A DNA stretch of 64,000 bases from Parapristionchus giblindavisi. Taxonomy: Eukaryota > Nematoda > Chromadorea > Rhabditida > Diplogasteridae. The DNA lies in NCBI GenBank assembly GCA_943737045.1, contig CALSFV010000223.1, positions 930,001 through 994,000 on the forward strand, written 5' to 3'. Position numbers and translations under genes: made by a program. Below, one piece after another: positions 1 to 12,227 of the stretch. The notes beneath the pieces were generated by a model. The model was given only the letters and a program-made list of their open reading frames with translations. It searched no databases and had not been told where the DNA came from. Every line of letters begins with the position of its first letter. Position 1 is the first letter of the stretch.

Positions 1-2626
1 AACAAAGCAAATATTGTATATCAGTGGTTCTATATAGTTATTTGCTCCTACAACTACTGCACCCACAACAGGCAAAACATCGTGTCCTTCGTGTTTGTTG
101 TGCAAACGTCGAGACGATTTGTAGAATGTACGGCGGCTTACAAGATGTTTTGGACTTCACCCTAGGAAAAACACTCCCCTGATTCATGGACAGTCAAATA
201 TGGGAGACCCGAGGAGGCATGCGACAGTTGGCAGATAATGTTTTATGAAGTGAATTAATGAAAGTAATAAAAGTGGCATGCCGATAAATGTTAAGATTAA
301 GCAATGTTATACAAATGAATACTACATTATCTTGGAAAAGCTGATTTTTGTGATAAATATTTTGAAGATAAATATATATATTTTTTTTAAATGTTGGTCA
401 TTGTTTTCAGAAATTCGCAATAAAATTCCGTCTATAATTCTAGATAAACAAGGAGGGGGCAATCAATAATTCCACCGAACATAAATTCGAATTCGGGAAA
501 GTTTCATAGAGAACAATGAGGCTATATAGACATAGTGTTATTTTCACCTCTCGATAGAGCAGATGCGATAACCAGGCAGTAGTAATCCGCTTACTTGTTA
601 TGCGTATAGCAGCGATCTCTAGATCAACATCGGCCCTAACACCCACTGGGGGATTTGGTCTTTAAAGGTTTGGTTATAGCGCGATTTACAGTATCCCCAG
701 TAAAGCTTGAAAGCCGCTCACCTATACTATAAACAACTCAATCCCCTAGGTGGCTGGCCACTGGTCGAACAAACAATTACTGTTATATCGCCACTTACTT
801 GCGATCAATTTTTACAAAGTAAATGCCACCAATCAATCAATATTTATCAGGTTCACACATTGGTGTGCTGTGATATGGCTGGTCATATCACATATTCCAC
901 TGATATCTTCCGATATCCTTAGATTTTCACGCCATAGCCGGTGGCCTTGGTAATAGCAATTATTACAAAACTGATGATAGTTTTGACAATTTACGAAGCT
1001 CTGAATTAGACAAACATACTACATTCACTATTTGGATTGCTGTAAGTGCAGCTCGTTACCGTAGATGCCTTTTAGCGATAGTTCCGATAAAAGGAAAACA
1101 AAGGTTATTTGATATCGAGTAATTGTGAGTCGAATATATCAGCCTAGCCAAAATTGAGAACAAAATGGCCGGTACTATTTCCGACAACATCATACTTTAC
1201 ACCCGTGATAATGTAATGCATAACAATATATTTTATTCCGTCAAAGTCAAAGAACAACGAAGGGGATGAGAAAGTGCAGAACTGTATTTACATTTGCCTT
1301 CCTTTCCCTAAACAAAGAGAGCTTGAGAGTGTGGTCAGAGCGGAGAGTTTTAAATTATGTATTTATTTATCGTACGCCACAAGTTTTATCAAGTACGTAG
1401 TTTTCGAGTGCAAAATTAGCTTTAAGATGGAATGTCTGTGATACTGCAAAATATCGGTAGAATGAAAGTGAGCAAATAGAACATAGATCAGAGAACAACA
1501 TTGGTAGGGGGGGGGGGGGGTGAAAATGTTCACAACTCTCATGTTTAATTTAATTTAATGTATTCATATCTTTCTTCTCTTTCATTCGTGCTGAGCGGTC
1601 GAAATGTCTTTCGCTCCGTAATTAGTGGATGGAGCTGAAGCCCGGCGACAGTCTACGCAACAAGACGGCCGTATATCCAATTGTTGCAAGTTTCTACTAG
1701 TTCGTCTTTCCCATGGTACTCGGATTCGCTGTGTTCGTTTTGGTCGTGTTCAATCTCGGATTGTGAGTTATCTTCTCAAGTGTTTCCCAACCGAACGACA
1801 TACACTGGACCGACGTTTTTGGCGTAAGAAGACTAGTCATTCCTGACCTCGTGTAACGTGATAAGAAGTACTGAATACCATCCCGTACCATTCTTATACA
1901 GGAATAAAATTATTTGATTTGATTTGATTTGATATCAAGTGATGGCACTAGATGAAGGGGTGGGCGTTTTTTCCAGTTCCTCGGTTGGCATAGACCACTA
2001 TCTCGCATCAATTTTCATGAATACTTACGTTTCGTATGCTGTAAAGAATTTACTGCCAGGGTGCACCTTAAGATATCGTCACAGGATGATCACCGAACGT
2101 TAGGCAGTCTGTAAACATCAAAGATCAAAGGCTAAAAGTCAAAGACTAAAGAATGAAACGCAATGATCAAAGAATAAATATCAAACATCAATTTACCTCA
2201 CAATCACAGACAAAATATCCGATTGAATATTATCATTAAAATACCTGGTAATCTTCTTACAGTTGACAGTTGTCTGGAATAAAAGAAAAGAAGTTACATA
2301 AGTGCTCTACATGTTACATTTATGCCAAAATTACGTTCGAAAATTAACCCTCTACAAAGTTTACGTGGACGTCTCCGTCGTTGCGGCAGAAGTTTCGACG
2401 GGGGTACGCATGGCAATGTGACACCGCATTAGAGCGGAAGATGAGCAAGAGCGCGGAATGGAAGAGGATGGTGGTCAAATGAGTGGTAGAGATAGGGTGA
2501 TGCTAAATCCGAACAGATTTATGACATATGTATTGGATACATGCAAGAAAGTTTTTAACACCATTGTTTTTCTCTGTGGCCATATATGGGTCGTGTATAT
2601 GCCATATATACGGCAATATATATGCA

Positions 2627-2760
2627 TATATGCAAGAACCGCTTTCCGGGAAAATGTGACGTCATTAGCGTAGGCGGAGGCGTTTTCTAAAAATCCTCCG
2701 CCTACGGTAATGACGACACATTTTCCCGGAAAACGGTTTTCCAGTTGTTCTTGCATACGA
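2627..2760. repeat. Palindromic element, family E
   Basis: Near-perfect hairpin: the left arm beginning TATGCAAGAAC is the reverse complement of the right arm ending GTTCTTGCATA. Each arm carries TTTTCCGGGAAAA-type sequence; the left arm has TGACGTCATTAGCGTAGGCG, and the loop holds AAAAATCCTCC. A close relative lies at 3375-3536, and more distant ones at 6440-6590 and 6830-7150. Confidence 0.8.
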
Positions 2761-3119
2761 CCACTGGTTTAATACAAGGAGAAAATATGCCGTAATATAT
2801 TAAAGTGAAATTTAAAAAAATAAAATTTATGATAGTAGTCAAAATAAAGTTGTGTTCGTTCTTGTAATTGATTTTACGCGCAAAGTAGTTAAAAGAAAGA
2901 ATTATAATAAAATTTCATTAATTTTATTTAAAAAAGATATCACTATAAAAATAAATTACGATGTACAAATATTTTAAGCAAAACAAATTCCTGAGTGGAA
3001 TTCAAACAAATTGTCATACTGTATTTGCACAATGCATGATGGATTGAACTGTGTATTGCGAAACTATCTTCTTTTGAATATTTCTATTATTTCTTTGTTT
3101 ATTGATGTTTTTTGGTTTG

Positions 3120-3135
3120 TACTTTGATTTTTCAG
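3120..3135 (+). promoter_or_regulatory. Splice acceptor before start codon (possible trans-splice site)
   Basis: TTTTCAG ends at 3135, 28 bases before the ATG of the NHL-like gene. It fits a nematode spliced-leader acceptor or the 3' end of a 5'-UTR intron. Sequence alone cannot separate these two. Confidence 0.45.
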
Positions 3136-3163
3136 TTGACCAATCTACCTCAAACCGCTCACA

Positions 3164-5000
3164 ATGTTCGGCGGAAGGCCTTTCACCTTCAATAAGCCGG
3201 CCACCCGTCAGAATGTCTGGGATCAGCGACGGTGAGTGTCACAGTATTCTGGTTCAAGCCATTTTGTTTCCATAGCCAGACAAGCGAAAGACGATTGCAT
3301 TTGAGAGAGTTTCTATGTTGAGCCGTTTTGGCTTTCACAGTCTATAGAACATTGTGGTGTGCCGATCTATTCAGTGGCCGTATGCAAGAACAACGGGAAA
3401 ACCGTTTTCCGGGAAAATGTGACGTCATTAGCGTAGGCGGAGGCGTTTTCCAAAAATCCTCCGCCTACGCTAATGCTAATGCTAATGACGTCACATTTTC
3501 CCGGAAAACGGTTTTCCCGTTGTTCTTGCAAACGGCCACAGGTGTAAATCCATGTATCACGGATAATTGCGCGATTAATGGCACAGTTAAGCGTGTCCTG
3601 TACTCGAATCACGCATGATCATACTTGTATCCGTGATAATATATGGATCTCAACGCTAGTATTTGTTGATAATGCTACAATAAATCGTTTAGTGATCGCG
3701 TGAATGTCCTTCAAAGTCTTGCATCGGATGACACCACCTCCTATCTAGAGAGTCAGGACGACAACGGTACAACGACGGGCGAGAAATGCTCGACGGTTCC
3801 TGACAATGTAAGAAACCTGGATTTACTTGAGAGTTGTTTTTTTGTATTATTATTTTTGATTACATCACAAATAAGTGATTATGTTTTCTCGTTGTCTCGT
3901 TTATTCTTCGCCTCCTCACTCAGGCATTGTTATTGGCCACCATGTTGTGCAAATGATAAAACAAGGCTAGTGTACTGAAGTACTCGATCGATTATTTATC
4001 GATAACACTATCCGATTTGACGATAATGTACTTTCAATTTAGACGAGTAACTGTCGAGCTACATCACCTAGTCGATCTTCTAATCGATCGATTGACAACG
4101 CTAATGTGAAGGATGCTGTGATCCGTAATACGACGTATGATGGATGCTCAACGAGTTCATCCTCATTCGAGACGTCTACTCCGCTTCCAAATCATAATCA
4201 TTGGGGAGCTTTTGGAGATTTTCCGGCCATTCAATCTCCTATTCAAGCTTCCTTTGGTTTGATTCATCGATTTATTGTATCTTTATTAATTGAATTGATT
4301 GTGAGTGATAACTCTCCGGTATGCCCATGACCATTTCTTTGCAGATTTGAATAGAAATTTTCCAATTTTTGCGATGTAAAACTATGCGCAAGGCCCCGCA
4401 AGGGAAGGCATGGCTGTGTATAAAAAGAATTCGTGCCCACCTATGGGGTAATATAATAGTATGTACCGGGCGAAAAGTCACTTAATTTTAATTTTCATTT
4501 CTCTATATACTCATCAAATAGCGAAACAGTAACTAAAAAGTAAGCTATATTTCGCTCGCTACTTACCACAATATTACCCTGCAAAACCGAAGTTGACATA
4601 TTTTTGACACAATTAGGATGTTGAATCCACTACCTCTGTCTATGTCTAACCTGTACAACTTTATTGATCATGAAAGTGTTTATAGATAAGATGAGGATTA
4701 GCGAATCGGAATCCGAGGACGAGGATGAGTCCAAATTCGATGTGACTGTTCAACCGCCTCCCAATCGAGCACTGTTTCAAGCCACGTGTGAGATTTCGAA
4801 TTATTGATTGATTGATTGATAAATATTGATTGATTCTTAAGACCTGTGAGATTTCGAAATATTGATTGATTGATTGATTGAAATATCGATTGATTGATAA
4901 CTTCTGTTCAGCTTCATTTCCTGTACCATCTTCTCCAATGCCTCCACCGATTCATCCGGCCATTCAAAGATGCTCAGCCAACGATAGTCAGGGTAATAAC

Positions 5001-5087
<87 letters not shown>

Positions 5088-5099
5088 GTAATAATAATA

Positions 5100-5130
<31 letters not shown>

Positions 5131-5332
5131 TAGTAACAATAACGATAATGATAATAATCTTTATTATATTCGTACATTCGATGCAAGTCCGGGTATATTT
5201 TGTTGAAAACTGTCAAATTTAATCTGATATTTAAATAGTATTATTAATAATAATCATAATTGTAATAACAATTTCAATAGAATTGATTGATTTTGGAATA
5301 TTTTTGTTCAGATGCCATTTGTATTATTTTAT

Positions 5333-5385
<53 letters not shown>

Positions 5386-8300
5386 GTATTATTATTTGAT
5401 TGCAGATAGCCTCGTGTCCTCGTCGAGCGCTACTTTCGATGGGAGTGAAGATGGTATTGATTGATTAAATTATTGATTGATTGAATTATCGATTGATCAA
5501 GTTATTGATTGATCAAATTATTGATTGATCAAGTTATTCATTGATTAAATTAGATTTCTTTGTCAATGTTGTTTCTATGAGATAAGAGATTTTTTCTTCA
5601 GGTGAACTCCGGAAAGTCGGCCCTTGGGGAAGTGAGTTAGCTTTATTCTTGCCAATCTACGATATATTTATCGATTGATTATTATTGCAGATCGCCCGAA
5701 CTATAGCGATCTCTACTCGATCGGCAGTAAACGTATGTATTGAACAATCGTTTTGCGTAAATGATTCGATGAGGTTATATATGATAATAAATATAAATAT
5801 ATAATAGTATAATAATAATAATAATATAATAATAATGAAAATAATAATGATAATATAATAATAATTATAATAATAATAAATGTTTACAGTGCTCATGGAG
5901 GACGTACGCCAGATAGTGACCAAGCAATTCGCTGGCAAGGTAATCACGGATCATACATTTTCGCCCTCACCGTTTATTTTTCTATAGAGGGTCAATTCTC
6001 GAAATTGGGTGGGTTGATTCACAAAATTCGTTATTTTCGCTTAAAAATCCTCATTTTTTATCTTCCTGTCGCATCAAGTGTCCTAAAATGGGCCTTATAT
6101 CGAAGGTCAATCCTCGCATTGCGAGGGTATGGCAATGTATGATCACGGATATGATCAATCAATAATTCAATTCATTCATGATATCAGACATAAGTCACCT
6201 GAGTAATGATGAGATTTTTCATCCTAGGCGTAGGCCACCTGAGGCCGTTTCCATCATAGATTTCCATACCCTCGCAATGCGAGGATTGACCCACTATATA
6301 CGGCCCATTTTAGGCCACTTGATGCGAAAGAAAGCTAAAAATGACGATTTTTAAGCGAAAATAACGATGTTTGTGAATCAACCCACCCTATTTCGAGAAT
6401 TGACCCACTATATAAAAATAAACGGCGAGGGTACCGAAAATGTATGGTTTCCATGAACGGTGGCAAACCGTTTACCAACAAACGTGACATCACAAGCGTA
6501 GGCGCGGGGTATTTTTGGCAAACGCCTCCACCACGTACGCTTGTCACGTCACATTTGCCGGCAAACGGGGTTTGCCACCGTTCATGGATAAGACCTCAGA
6601 TATGGCCAATCAATCAATAACTTAAGATCTACTCCTCGTTGGGCAATACGTATGATGAAATGTCTGGATTGTTCTTTGCCACGGGACAATATAATCACAA
6701 GAATGGAGAGCCTTGCGTAAATTTCTTCTTTTTTTAAAAAATTTTGGAATGTATTTTTTTTTTGTTTTAAAATATGTAATATTAAGAGCTCTTGAGAGCC
6801 TGACTCAAATCTGATAATGATGCTGTATGCATGAACGTTGGCAAATCGAAAAAAGGGGCGTCACAAGCGTAGGCGTGGGATTGTAGGGAAACTTCGCCCA
6901 TACATTTTCGGTACCCTCGCCGTTTATTTTTATATAGTGGGTCAATTCTCGAAATAGGGTGGGTCGAATCACAAAAATCGTTATTTTCGATTAAAAATCG
7001 TCATTTTTTAGCTCCCTTTTTTATCAAGTGGCCTAAAATGGGCCTTATATAGTGGGTCAATCCTCGCACTGCGAGGGTATGGCAATGTATGACTTCGCCT
7101 ACGGTTGTGACGTCATGTTTGTCGACAAACGGTTTGTCACCGTTCATGAATACGGGTCTGGAGATGACTATGGGTCGGATTCTATGGTTCGATCAGAAAT
7201 AATCAATGATCAATACGATGCCTTTGTCAGTAAAACAGAAGCTATGAGATCGGTGGTGATCTGTCTTTGAGAGAACAAAAAGCGCGTGTGTGTGTGCAAG
7301 AAAAATAGTGAACTTCATAGATGGGCACGCTGGGGGAAAGGCTGTGCGAAAAACAGGGAATTATAAAGCAAGGCTATGCGCATGACCATTTTTTTTAGCA
7401 GATTTGACTGAAAAATTTTCAATTTTTGCGAGGCAAGGCTACGCGCAAGGCCCCGCAACGGAAGGCAAGATTGTGCGCGAAATGAATTCGTTTTCACTCG
7501 CCTATCTATGGTGAACTTTCAAAGAATGCCATCGATTGATGGACCAATTTTGCGGATAGATACCCACAAAAAATGTTTGAGATCATAAATTCAAAGCAGA
7601 TGATTATTATGCATTCCATAACTATTTGTAAAAGTGATCTTTGATCTTTGATCTTTCCGTTCGAATCGTTAAACTTGTTGTAGGTCATCGCACTGAGCGG
7701 CACTATCCTCGGCACGCCTCCAATCGTATTCGGTATCGAGATGAACATGCAGACTCCTGCCGCGATTGCTGTATATGAGGTATACGGTAGTGGATAGTTT
7801 TATTGATTTATCGATTTATCGATTGATTCAGCAAGGCAAGAGTGTCATCGTCATCTGCGATAATGGCCTAGTCAAGTTCACCAAGGTTACTGGCACGAAT
7901 GGGTGAGTGGAAGTTATTGATTGATTAATCGATTAAATCTATACAGTGGTCATTTATTTACAGTAATCTTGGGCGCTTTGTAAATGAGTGAAATTTTGTT
8001 GGAACAGCAAATATGTTTGGATATAAAACGAATAAAACTGATTGGTAATGACAACGATAAAGATTGCAATTACACGTTATGTGCATACATTTTCGAGCAC
8101 CCACATTGTGAGTGAGCACTTTTTGTCGATGCGGTCAGTTTTGAAACTCGAGACCCATCTAGGAATACGCGGGAGATCGAGATTAGTAAGAATCACCTAA
8201 GATCGGGTCAGTTTCGAGTACTTGCGATGTAGATCGGGTCAGTTTTGTTCTAATTTCGGGTCAGTTTATAATTCGCAAAAACAACTGATTGTGAGTGGGG

Positions 8301-8617
8301 CGAAAATGTATGGTTATGTGATATGAGGATCGGTACATTTTCCTAGTCAACTACCATGCCTTTCCAAGAAGCATCACAGATCTGGGGGGAAATCATGGGC
8401 GCGGTACCTGGAGCTCGATTCTCCAGGGGGCATTCGAACGAAAAAATGTTTAATTTTACAGGGGGCCATCACTTTTTTTTTTCAAAAATTTCACCTAAAC
8501 GTCATTTTTAAAGGGGGCATTCCACAAATTTTCGAAAAGCCCTAATTTTACAGGGGGGCACCCCCATGTCGGCGCCCATGTATGGGGGAAATCGATATTA
8601 TCGATTCGATAATGAGA

Positions 8618-8659
<42 letters not shown>

Positions 8660-11116
8660 CAGTTCTATCACCGGCTTCACCGGTGAGTGGCTGACGAGAT
8701 TCCGCAAGGGCCATCGTGGACTGGCTACCACTGCCGGTGGTAACATTGTGTCGTGCAGAGCTGAGTGCCTGGTCATCTACAGTGGAACCGGAGAGGTACC
8801 GTAGTTATTCTACCGTAGTTATCGTACCGTAGTCATAGTACCGAAATTATAGTGTACGTGGCGTACCCACAACTCCCGAAAATTTTATGAGAGAGTATGC
8901 GAAATTTGTACTGCCAACTGTAATTTTCATTCCTACCCTTCCATCTTGGGTATATTATAATATTCAATAATGTGCGAAATACTCACGTCTTTGCAGTTAC
9001 TGTTTGAGACACGCATCGACTACGGAATCACTATTAAGGGCGTACGTTGATCTTTTTTTTTAATTTATTGATTTAAAAAAAATGTATCCCACATTTATTT
9101 ATAAATGATAAATTATGATAGTTTACGTACCTCATCAGATGAATGAATTTGAAAGGTGCAGACTAATGTGGCGTTAAAATCATGGAAAGGTAGATGGAAA
9201 AGTGAAAAGTAGTGTTAATTTTGAGATTTTAAAAATAGTTGGAAAAATAGCATGGCTTCGTAATTTACACTTTTACAATAAAAACCCTGTACGCGAGTGT
9301 TGGATTACTGCTTTTCCAACTACTTTTACAACATAGGTCGAATAGCTAGGTTATCGGTTTTCAAAATCCGGTCAGGTTTTTCGATTTTCGGCAAATTTGG
9401 CTCAAAATCTGGTTAGGTTTTTCGATTTTTGTGATATTTTACCTCAAAATCCGGTCAAGTTTTTCAATTTTTGTGAAAGTTTTGGCTCAAAATCCGGTCA
9501 GGCTTGGTACTTTGTAACATACTTTTCGACCTATGTTTTACAATCACAAAATTAACACTACCTTTCGCGTTTCCATCTACCTTTCAAAGATTTTAGCACC
9601 GCATTAAAGTGCACGCGCCGCACGTTGTAATTATTTATAAATTGCGTTTTATTTATAAATTGAGTACCTAGCGAGAGAGTATTAGAGACATGTTATATTG
9701 CATGTTATATAATATTAATCGAGTACATTTGCATGTTTTTTTTTTGTTGATAATACAGTTCATATTTAAAGGGAGAGTAACCTCACTCAACGGTCTCTTC
9801 AACGCTCTACGCTCTCTCGTTGTTAGAGAACAGAGAAATAGTGTGCGCAATGAAGAGGCCATTGAGTGAGATTACGCTCCCTTTAATGTGCTGTGTGCAG
9901 GGCCGATGCACGCCCTGCTTCATCGATGTGTACGACAATCGGCTGGCTGTCAGTGATCTCGGTGAGTGGATAAAAGATTTTTTAATATTTTTTATACCCT
10001 CGCCTTGCGAAGATTGACCCACTATATATATGGACCTTTTTTTTAGCTCACTTGATGCGAAACATAACTAAAATGACGATTGTTAACGGAAAATAAAAGC
10101 ATTTTCTGAATCAACTTACCTTATTTCGAGAGTCGACCCACTAAATAAAAAAAACGACAAGGATACCGAAAATGTATGACATACATGGGCAATCTTTGTC
10201 GCTGGAATATTACCAGCGGGGTATTTGTATTATGAGTGGTATCGATAAATTTTGAGACCTACCTTTTGATCCTATTATAGGCGAGTAATCGATAATCGAT
10301 TAGTGTACGTATTTATTGACAGGCGCTGCCGTGTTGTCGATGTGGTCGATTGACGAGAGCGATCCGCTCAAGCCTACCGTATCCCTGACGAAGGCACTTG
10401 ATGTAAGTACCGTATCCTATATTAAACCGTATACGGTAGTTTGACTACTATTGATTATATTGATTTGTTTTAGGTGCACACGCAGGCGCGCTTCGGTGTC
10501 ACGGGCAAGGTAAGACTTGAGTGTCAATAATTACCGTAATAGCTGATTATCGATTGGCCTTTGCCATGCGAGGATACTGTAACTGATGGAGATATTGATT
10601 GATTTAGTGTGCCTACATAGCTGGTCTTCGTATGGATAAGAATGGATGGGTGCTGGTTGTTGATGCCAAAGGACACACTATTCTCGTATGTCATATCGAT
10701 TATTGATTAGATTATTGATTGGCCTTTATTGATTACGGTACAAACGAGCGGCAGCAGTGTCGCGATTAGCGACAAGAGCCTCCGATTTACCTAAATTCGA
10801 CAAAAATGATTTATTAAATATAATTAGGACACATAAATGCTCTATTTTTTGTGTCCGACCAACCCAATTTTAATCTCCAGCGACAAAGGGTGCCCTCGTT
10901 TGATTACGGTATCATGGTAGTTGATCTATCGATCGATAATTACAGCTCTTCAACGACAAACTCGAGTACGTGACGAATGTCTTGTACGTCGGCGGTCACC
11001 TACCGTACATATCTGCCATGTATATTGAAGCTGACGGTCATCTTATCGCGTCTGATCGCCACAGTCAGGTGCGCGCGTTGCGGTCGCATCGCGTTCATAT
11101 CCCGAATTATCGATGA
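3164..11116 (+). CDS. NHL/beta-propeller-like protein, 19 exons, 536 aa
   Basis: Exons: 3164-3231, 3693-3807, 4043-4256, 4686-4787, 4912-4992, 5406-5453, 5602-5631, 5691-5732, 5890-5939, 6627-6716, 7684-7779, 7832-7902, 8663-8795, 8997-9041, 9901-9961, 10323-10402, 10474-10509, 10608-10685, 10946-11116. All phases agree and the total is 1611 nt, giving 536 aa plus TGA. Roughly the first 200 residues are Ser/Asn/Asp-rich with a Pro-rich patch (PSSPMPPP) and look disordered. From about residue 280 there are repeated short beta-strand-like blocks such as NGWVLVVDAKGHTIL, YVTNVLYVGG and DGHLIASDRHSQVRAL, which resemble NHL repeats of propellers that bind RNA or protein. No RING, B-box or signal peptide is visible. 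Intron 10 (6717-7683) is filled with nested MITE-like elements. The exon structure is firm; the NHL assignment is an inference from the pattern, and another propeller class is possible. Confidence 0.75.
3375..3536. repeat. Palindromic element, family E (in intron 1)
   Basis: The arms starting TATGCAAGAACAACGGG are perfect reverse complements and contain TGACGTCA on both sides. The centre has a short CTAATG triplication. It is very similar to the copy at 2627-2760, so it probably spread recently. Confidence 0.85.
4993..5152. repeat. AAT microsatellite (intron 5)
   Basis: About 45 AAT units with a few AGT and AAC interruptions begin within ten bases of the exon 5 donor. The long Ile/Tyr/Leu open frames across it are artefacts of the triplet repeat. 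Confidence 0.95.
5333..5396. repeat. ATT microsatellite next to exon 6 acceptor
   Basis: About 20 ATT units end roughly ten bases before the GATTGCAG acceptor at 5405, so the array occupies the polypyrimidine-tract position of this intron. Confidence 0.9.
5945..6150. repeat. MITE-like element, family D
   Basis: The left end reads CATACATTTTCGCCCTCACC; the right end has GCGAGGGTATGGCAATGTATG, its imperfect inverse. The body carries GGGTCAATTCTCGAAAT and GTGGGTTGATTCACAAAA. Related copies lie at 6232-6445, 6895-7092, 10000-10180 and 14435-14606. Confidence 0.75.
6232..6445. repeat. MITE-like element, family D (inverted relative to 5945)
   Basis: This copy reads in the opposite direction: TACCCTCGCAATGCGAGGAT on the left and GGCGAGGGTACCGAAAATG on the right. 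It lies within intron 9 of the NHL-like gene and directly abuts a family E palindrome. Confidence 0.7.
6440..6592. repeat. Palindromic element, diverged family E
   Basis: Arms CCATGAACGGTGGCAAACCG and the matching CGGGGTTTGCCACCGTTCAT face each other around AAGCGTAGGCGCGGGG. The GTAGGCG core and the CACGTCACATTT segment are shared with the palindromes at 2627 and 3375. Confidence 0.75.
6828..7152. repeat. Family E palindrome split by a nested family D element
   Basis: The outer arms (CATGAACGTTGGCAAA at 6832 and TTTGTCACCGTTCATGAA ending about 7151) form an E-type palindrome. The centre is interrupted at about 6899-7092 by a family D element bounded by CATACATTTTCGG and GGCAATGTATG. This fixes the order of events: E first, then D. 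Confidence 0.7.
7306..7508. repeat. Inverted-repeat element, family L
   Basis: Bounded by CATAGATGGGCACGCTGG and GCCTATCTATGG, with internal GGCTGTGCGAAAAAC and GCAAGGCCCCGCAACGGAAGG blocks. Relatives are at 4374-4447 (partial), 51703-51910 and 54595-54772. Confidence 0.7.
8082..8314. repeat. MITE-like element, family F
   Basis: Ends are CATACATTTTCGAGCACCCA and GTGGGGCGAAAATGTATG, inverse of each other. The interior repeats GATCGGGTCAGTTT. The terminal CATACATTTTCG is the same as in family D although the interiors differ. Confidence 0.65.
8395..8585. repeat. Repeat family K
   Basis: Segments TACCTGGAGCTCGATTCTCC, TTTTACAGGGGGC and AAAATTTCACCTAAACGTCA recur in inverse orientation at 54083-54275 and again, cut by the window end, at 63925-64000. 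The end GCGCCCATGTATG matches the start CATACATGGGCGCC of the inverse copy. Confidence 0.7.
8620..8657. repeat. AT dinucleotide microsatellite
   Basis: About 18 AT units immediately precede the TTTCAG acceptor of exon 13 of the NHL-like gene. Confidence 0.95.
9340..9536. repeat. Inverted-repeat element, family C
   Basis: Starts TAGGTCGAATAGCTAGG and ends TACTTTTCGACCTATG, with TAGGTCGAA/TTCGACCTA as terminal inverse. The interior repeats CTCAAAATCCGGTCAGG-type units. Another full copy is at 63675-63838, and partial ones are at 59420-59540 and 58608-58715. Confidence 0.75.
9768..9888. repeat. TTAA-type palindromic MITE, family B
   Basis: Arms start TTTAAAGGGAGAGTAACCTC and end TACGCTCCCTTTAA, giving a hairpin of roughly 120 bp with GAGAGCGTAGAGCGTTG-like centre. 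It ends about 12 bases before exon 15 of the NHL-like gene, so little host sequence remains before the acceptor. Confidence 0.8.
10000..10180. repeat. MITE-like element, family D (diverged)
   Basis: Contains TACCCTCGCCTTGCGAAGAT, GAAAATAAAAGCATTTTCTG and ends in CGAAAATGTATG. It lies in intron 15 of the NHL-like gene. Confidence 0.6.
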
Positions 11117-12194
11117 AACCATTGCAGAATGGAGGCCTCTGTTGCTACCGACTTCGCAGCTGCCGATCCCAAGTGAATAATGCACTAAACAATGTGCACT
11201 AAGATATCTACAGAGATTACGGTAGAATGATTAAGATTACGGTAGAATGATTACGGTATCAGATAAAATATGCATAGTATGTTCCGTGTCACATTGTTTA
11301 CTGGTTAATTAGATGTGTGTCTTCTTTTTTGTCCCATGTATTCCTATTTATACTTTTGATGTTCTTTTTGTTGTTCACTTTTCGTAATCAATGATGTGCT
11401 TGACCAATTTTGCCGTGTTCCTTTTCATACGTTTCATTACCTTTTTTTTGTTTTTAATATTATCATGCTTTATTCCATCATATTATACATAGCAGGAGAT
11501 GGATTTATATTCATCATTGATTTGTCGATACTTTGCTACTATCAGAGGAGAAGACGAATAAAAAGTTTTTGTGCTAGATTTCTTTGATGTTTTCAACAGA
11601 AAAAGTTGTTGTTTGTTAATCGTTGTTTGACGGTATCTTGTGGTAATAGGAGGAGAGATTACCGTAGATTGATCGGGACAATAAGAGGAGCGATTACGGT
11701 AGATGGATGGGGAGAATAGAAAGAGAGATTACGGTAGATAGGTGGGGAGTATAAGAGGAGAGGTTACGGTAGATGGGTGTGCTTTAATTGTTTCTGGGAT
11801 TAATGTTAGGGAATACCGTACGATTCGGTTGATAAAATAATGGAAATCTGTAAAAAATCATAGAGCGCCCGTGATCATGTGTTGTCATTTGTATACACGT
11901 CATAGCAAGTAAGTATTTTATTCCTTCTTAACGGATAACAGTTCAGAGATCAAAGATCAATAAAGGGAATGCAAATGTTCACATCTGAAACAGCTCTAGT
12001 TCATTATTTACTCAAAGTTAGCGAGAGAGAAAAACAGGTTCGGAACCACCATGAAATGGGCAAGTGAGCACAAAACAAATGAATAAAAATATCAAAAGAT
12101 CAAAGATCAGAAATCTGGTTCGATCGCATCTTCCTTCGGTGCAGCTCTCTTCGCGGCGCTTGATCTATTCCTGCTGCAACAATAATATGATAAC

Positions 12195-12227
<33 letters not shown>

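Larger units (their letters stand above)
1..3163. other. Intergenic region, no gene recognised
   Basis: No chain of exons with consistent splice phases was found here. Visible items are a poly-G run near 1506-1520, a GATTT pentamer run at 1914-1932, scattered GATCAAA repeats near 2120-2170, and a palindromic element at 2627-2760. The short open frames are not supported by splice sites or family resemblance. Confidence 0.5.

Noticed and set aside
4837..5222. Long Leu/Ile/Tyr homopolymer open frames
   Set aside because: They are translations of the AAT/ATT microsatellite. The same applies at 13558-13911, 23400-23655, 25055-25288, 25502-25741, 32279-32669 and 51441-51797.
7140..7260. Possible extra exon of the NHL-like gene (SGDDYGSDSMVRSEIIND)
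   Set aside because: No acceptor puts this frame in phase with exons 10 and 11, which already join in phase 0; it may be a relic interrupted by the nested elements.
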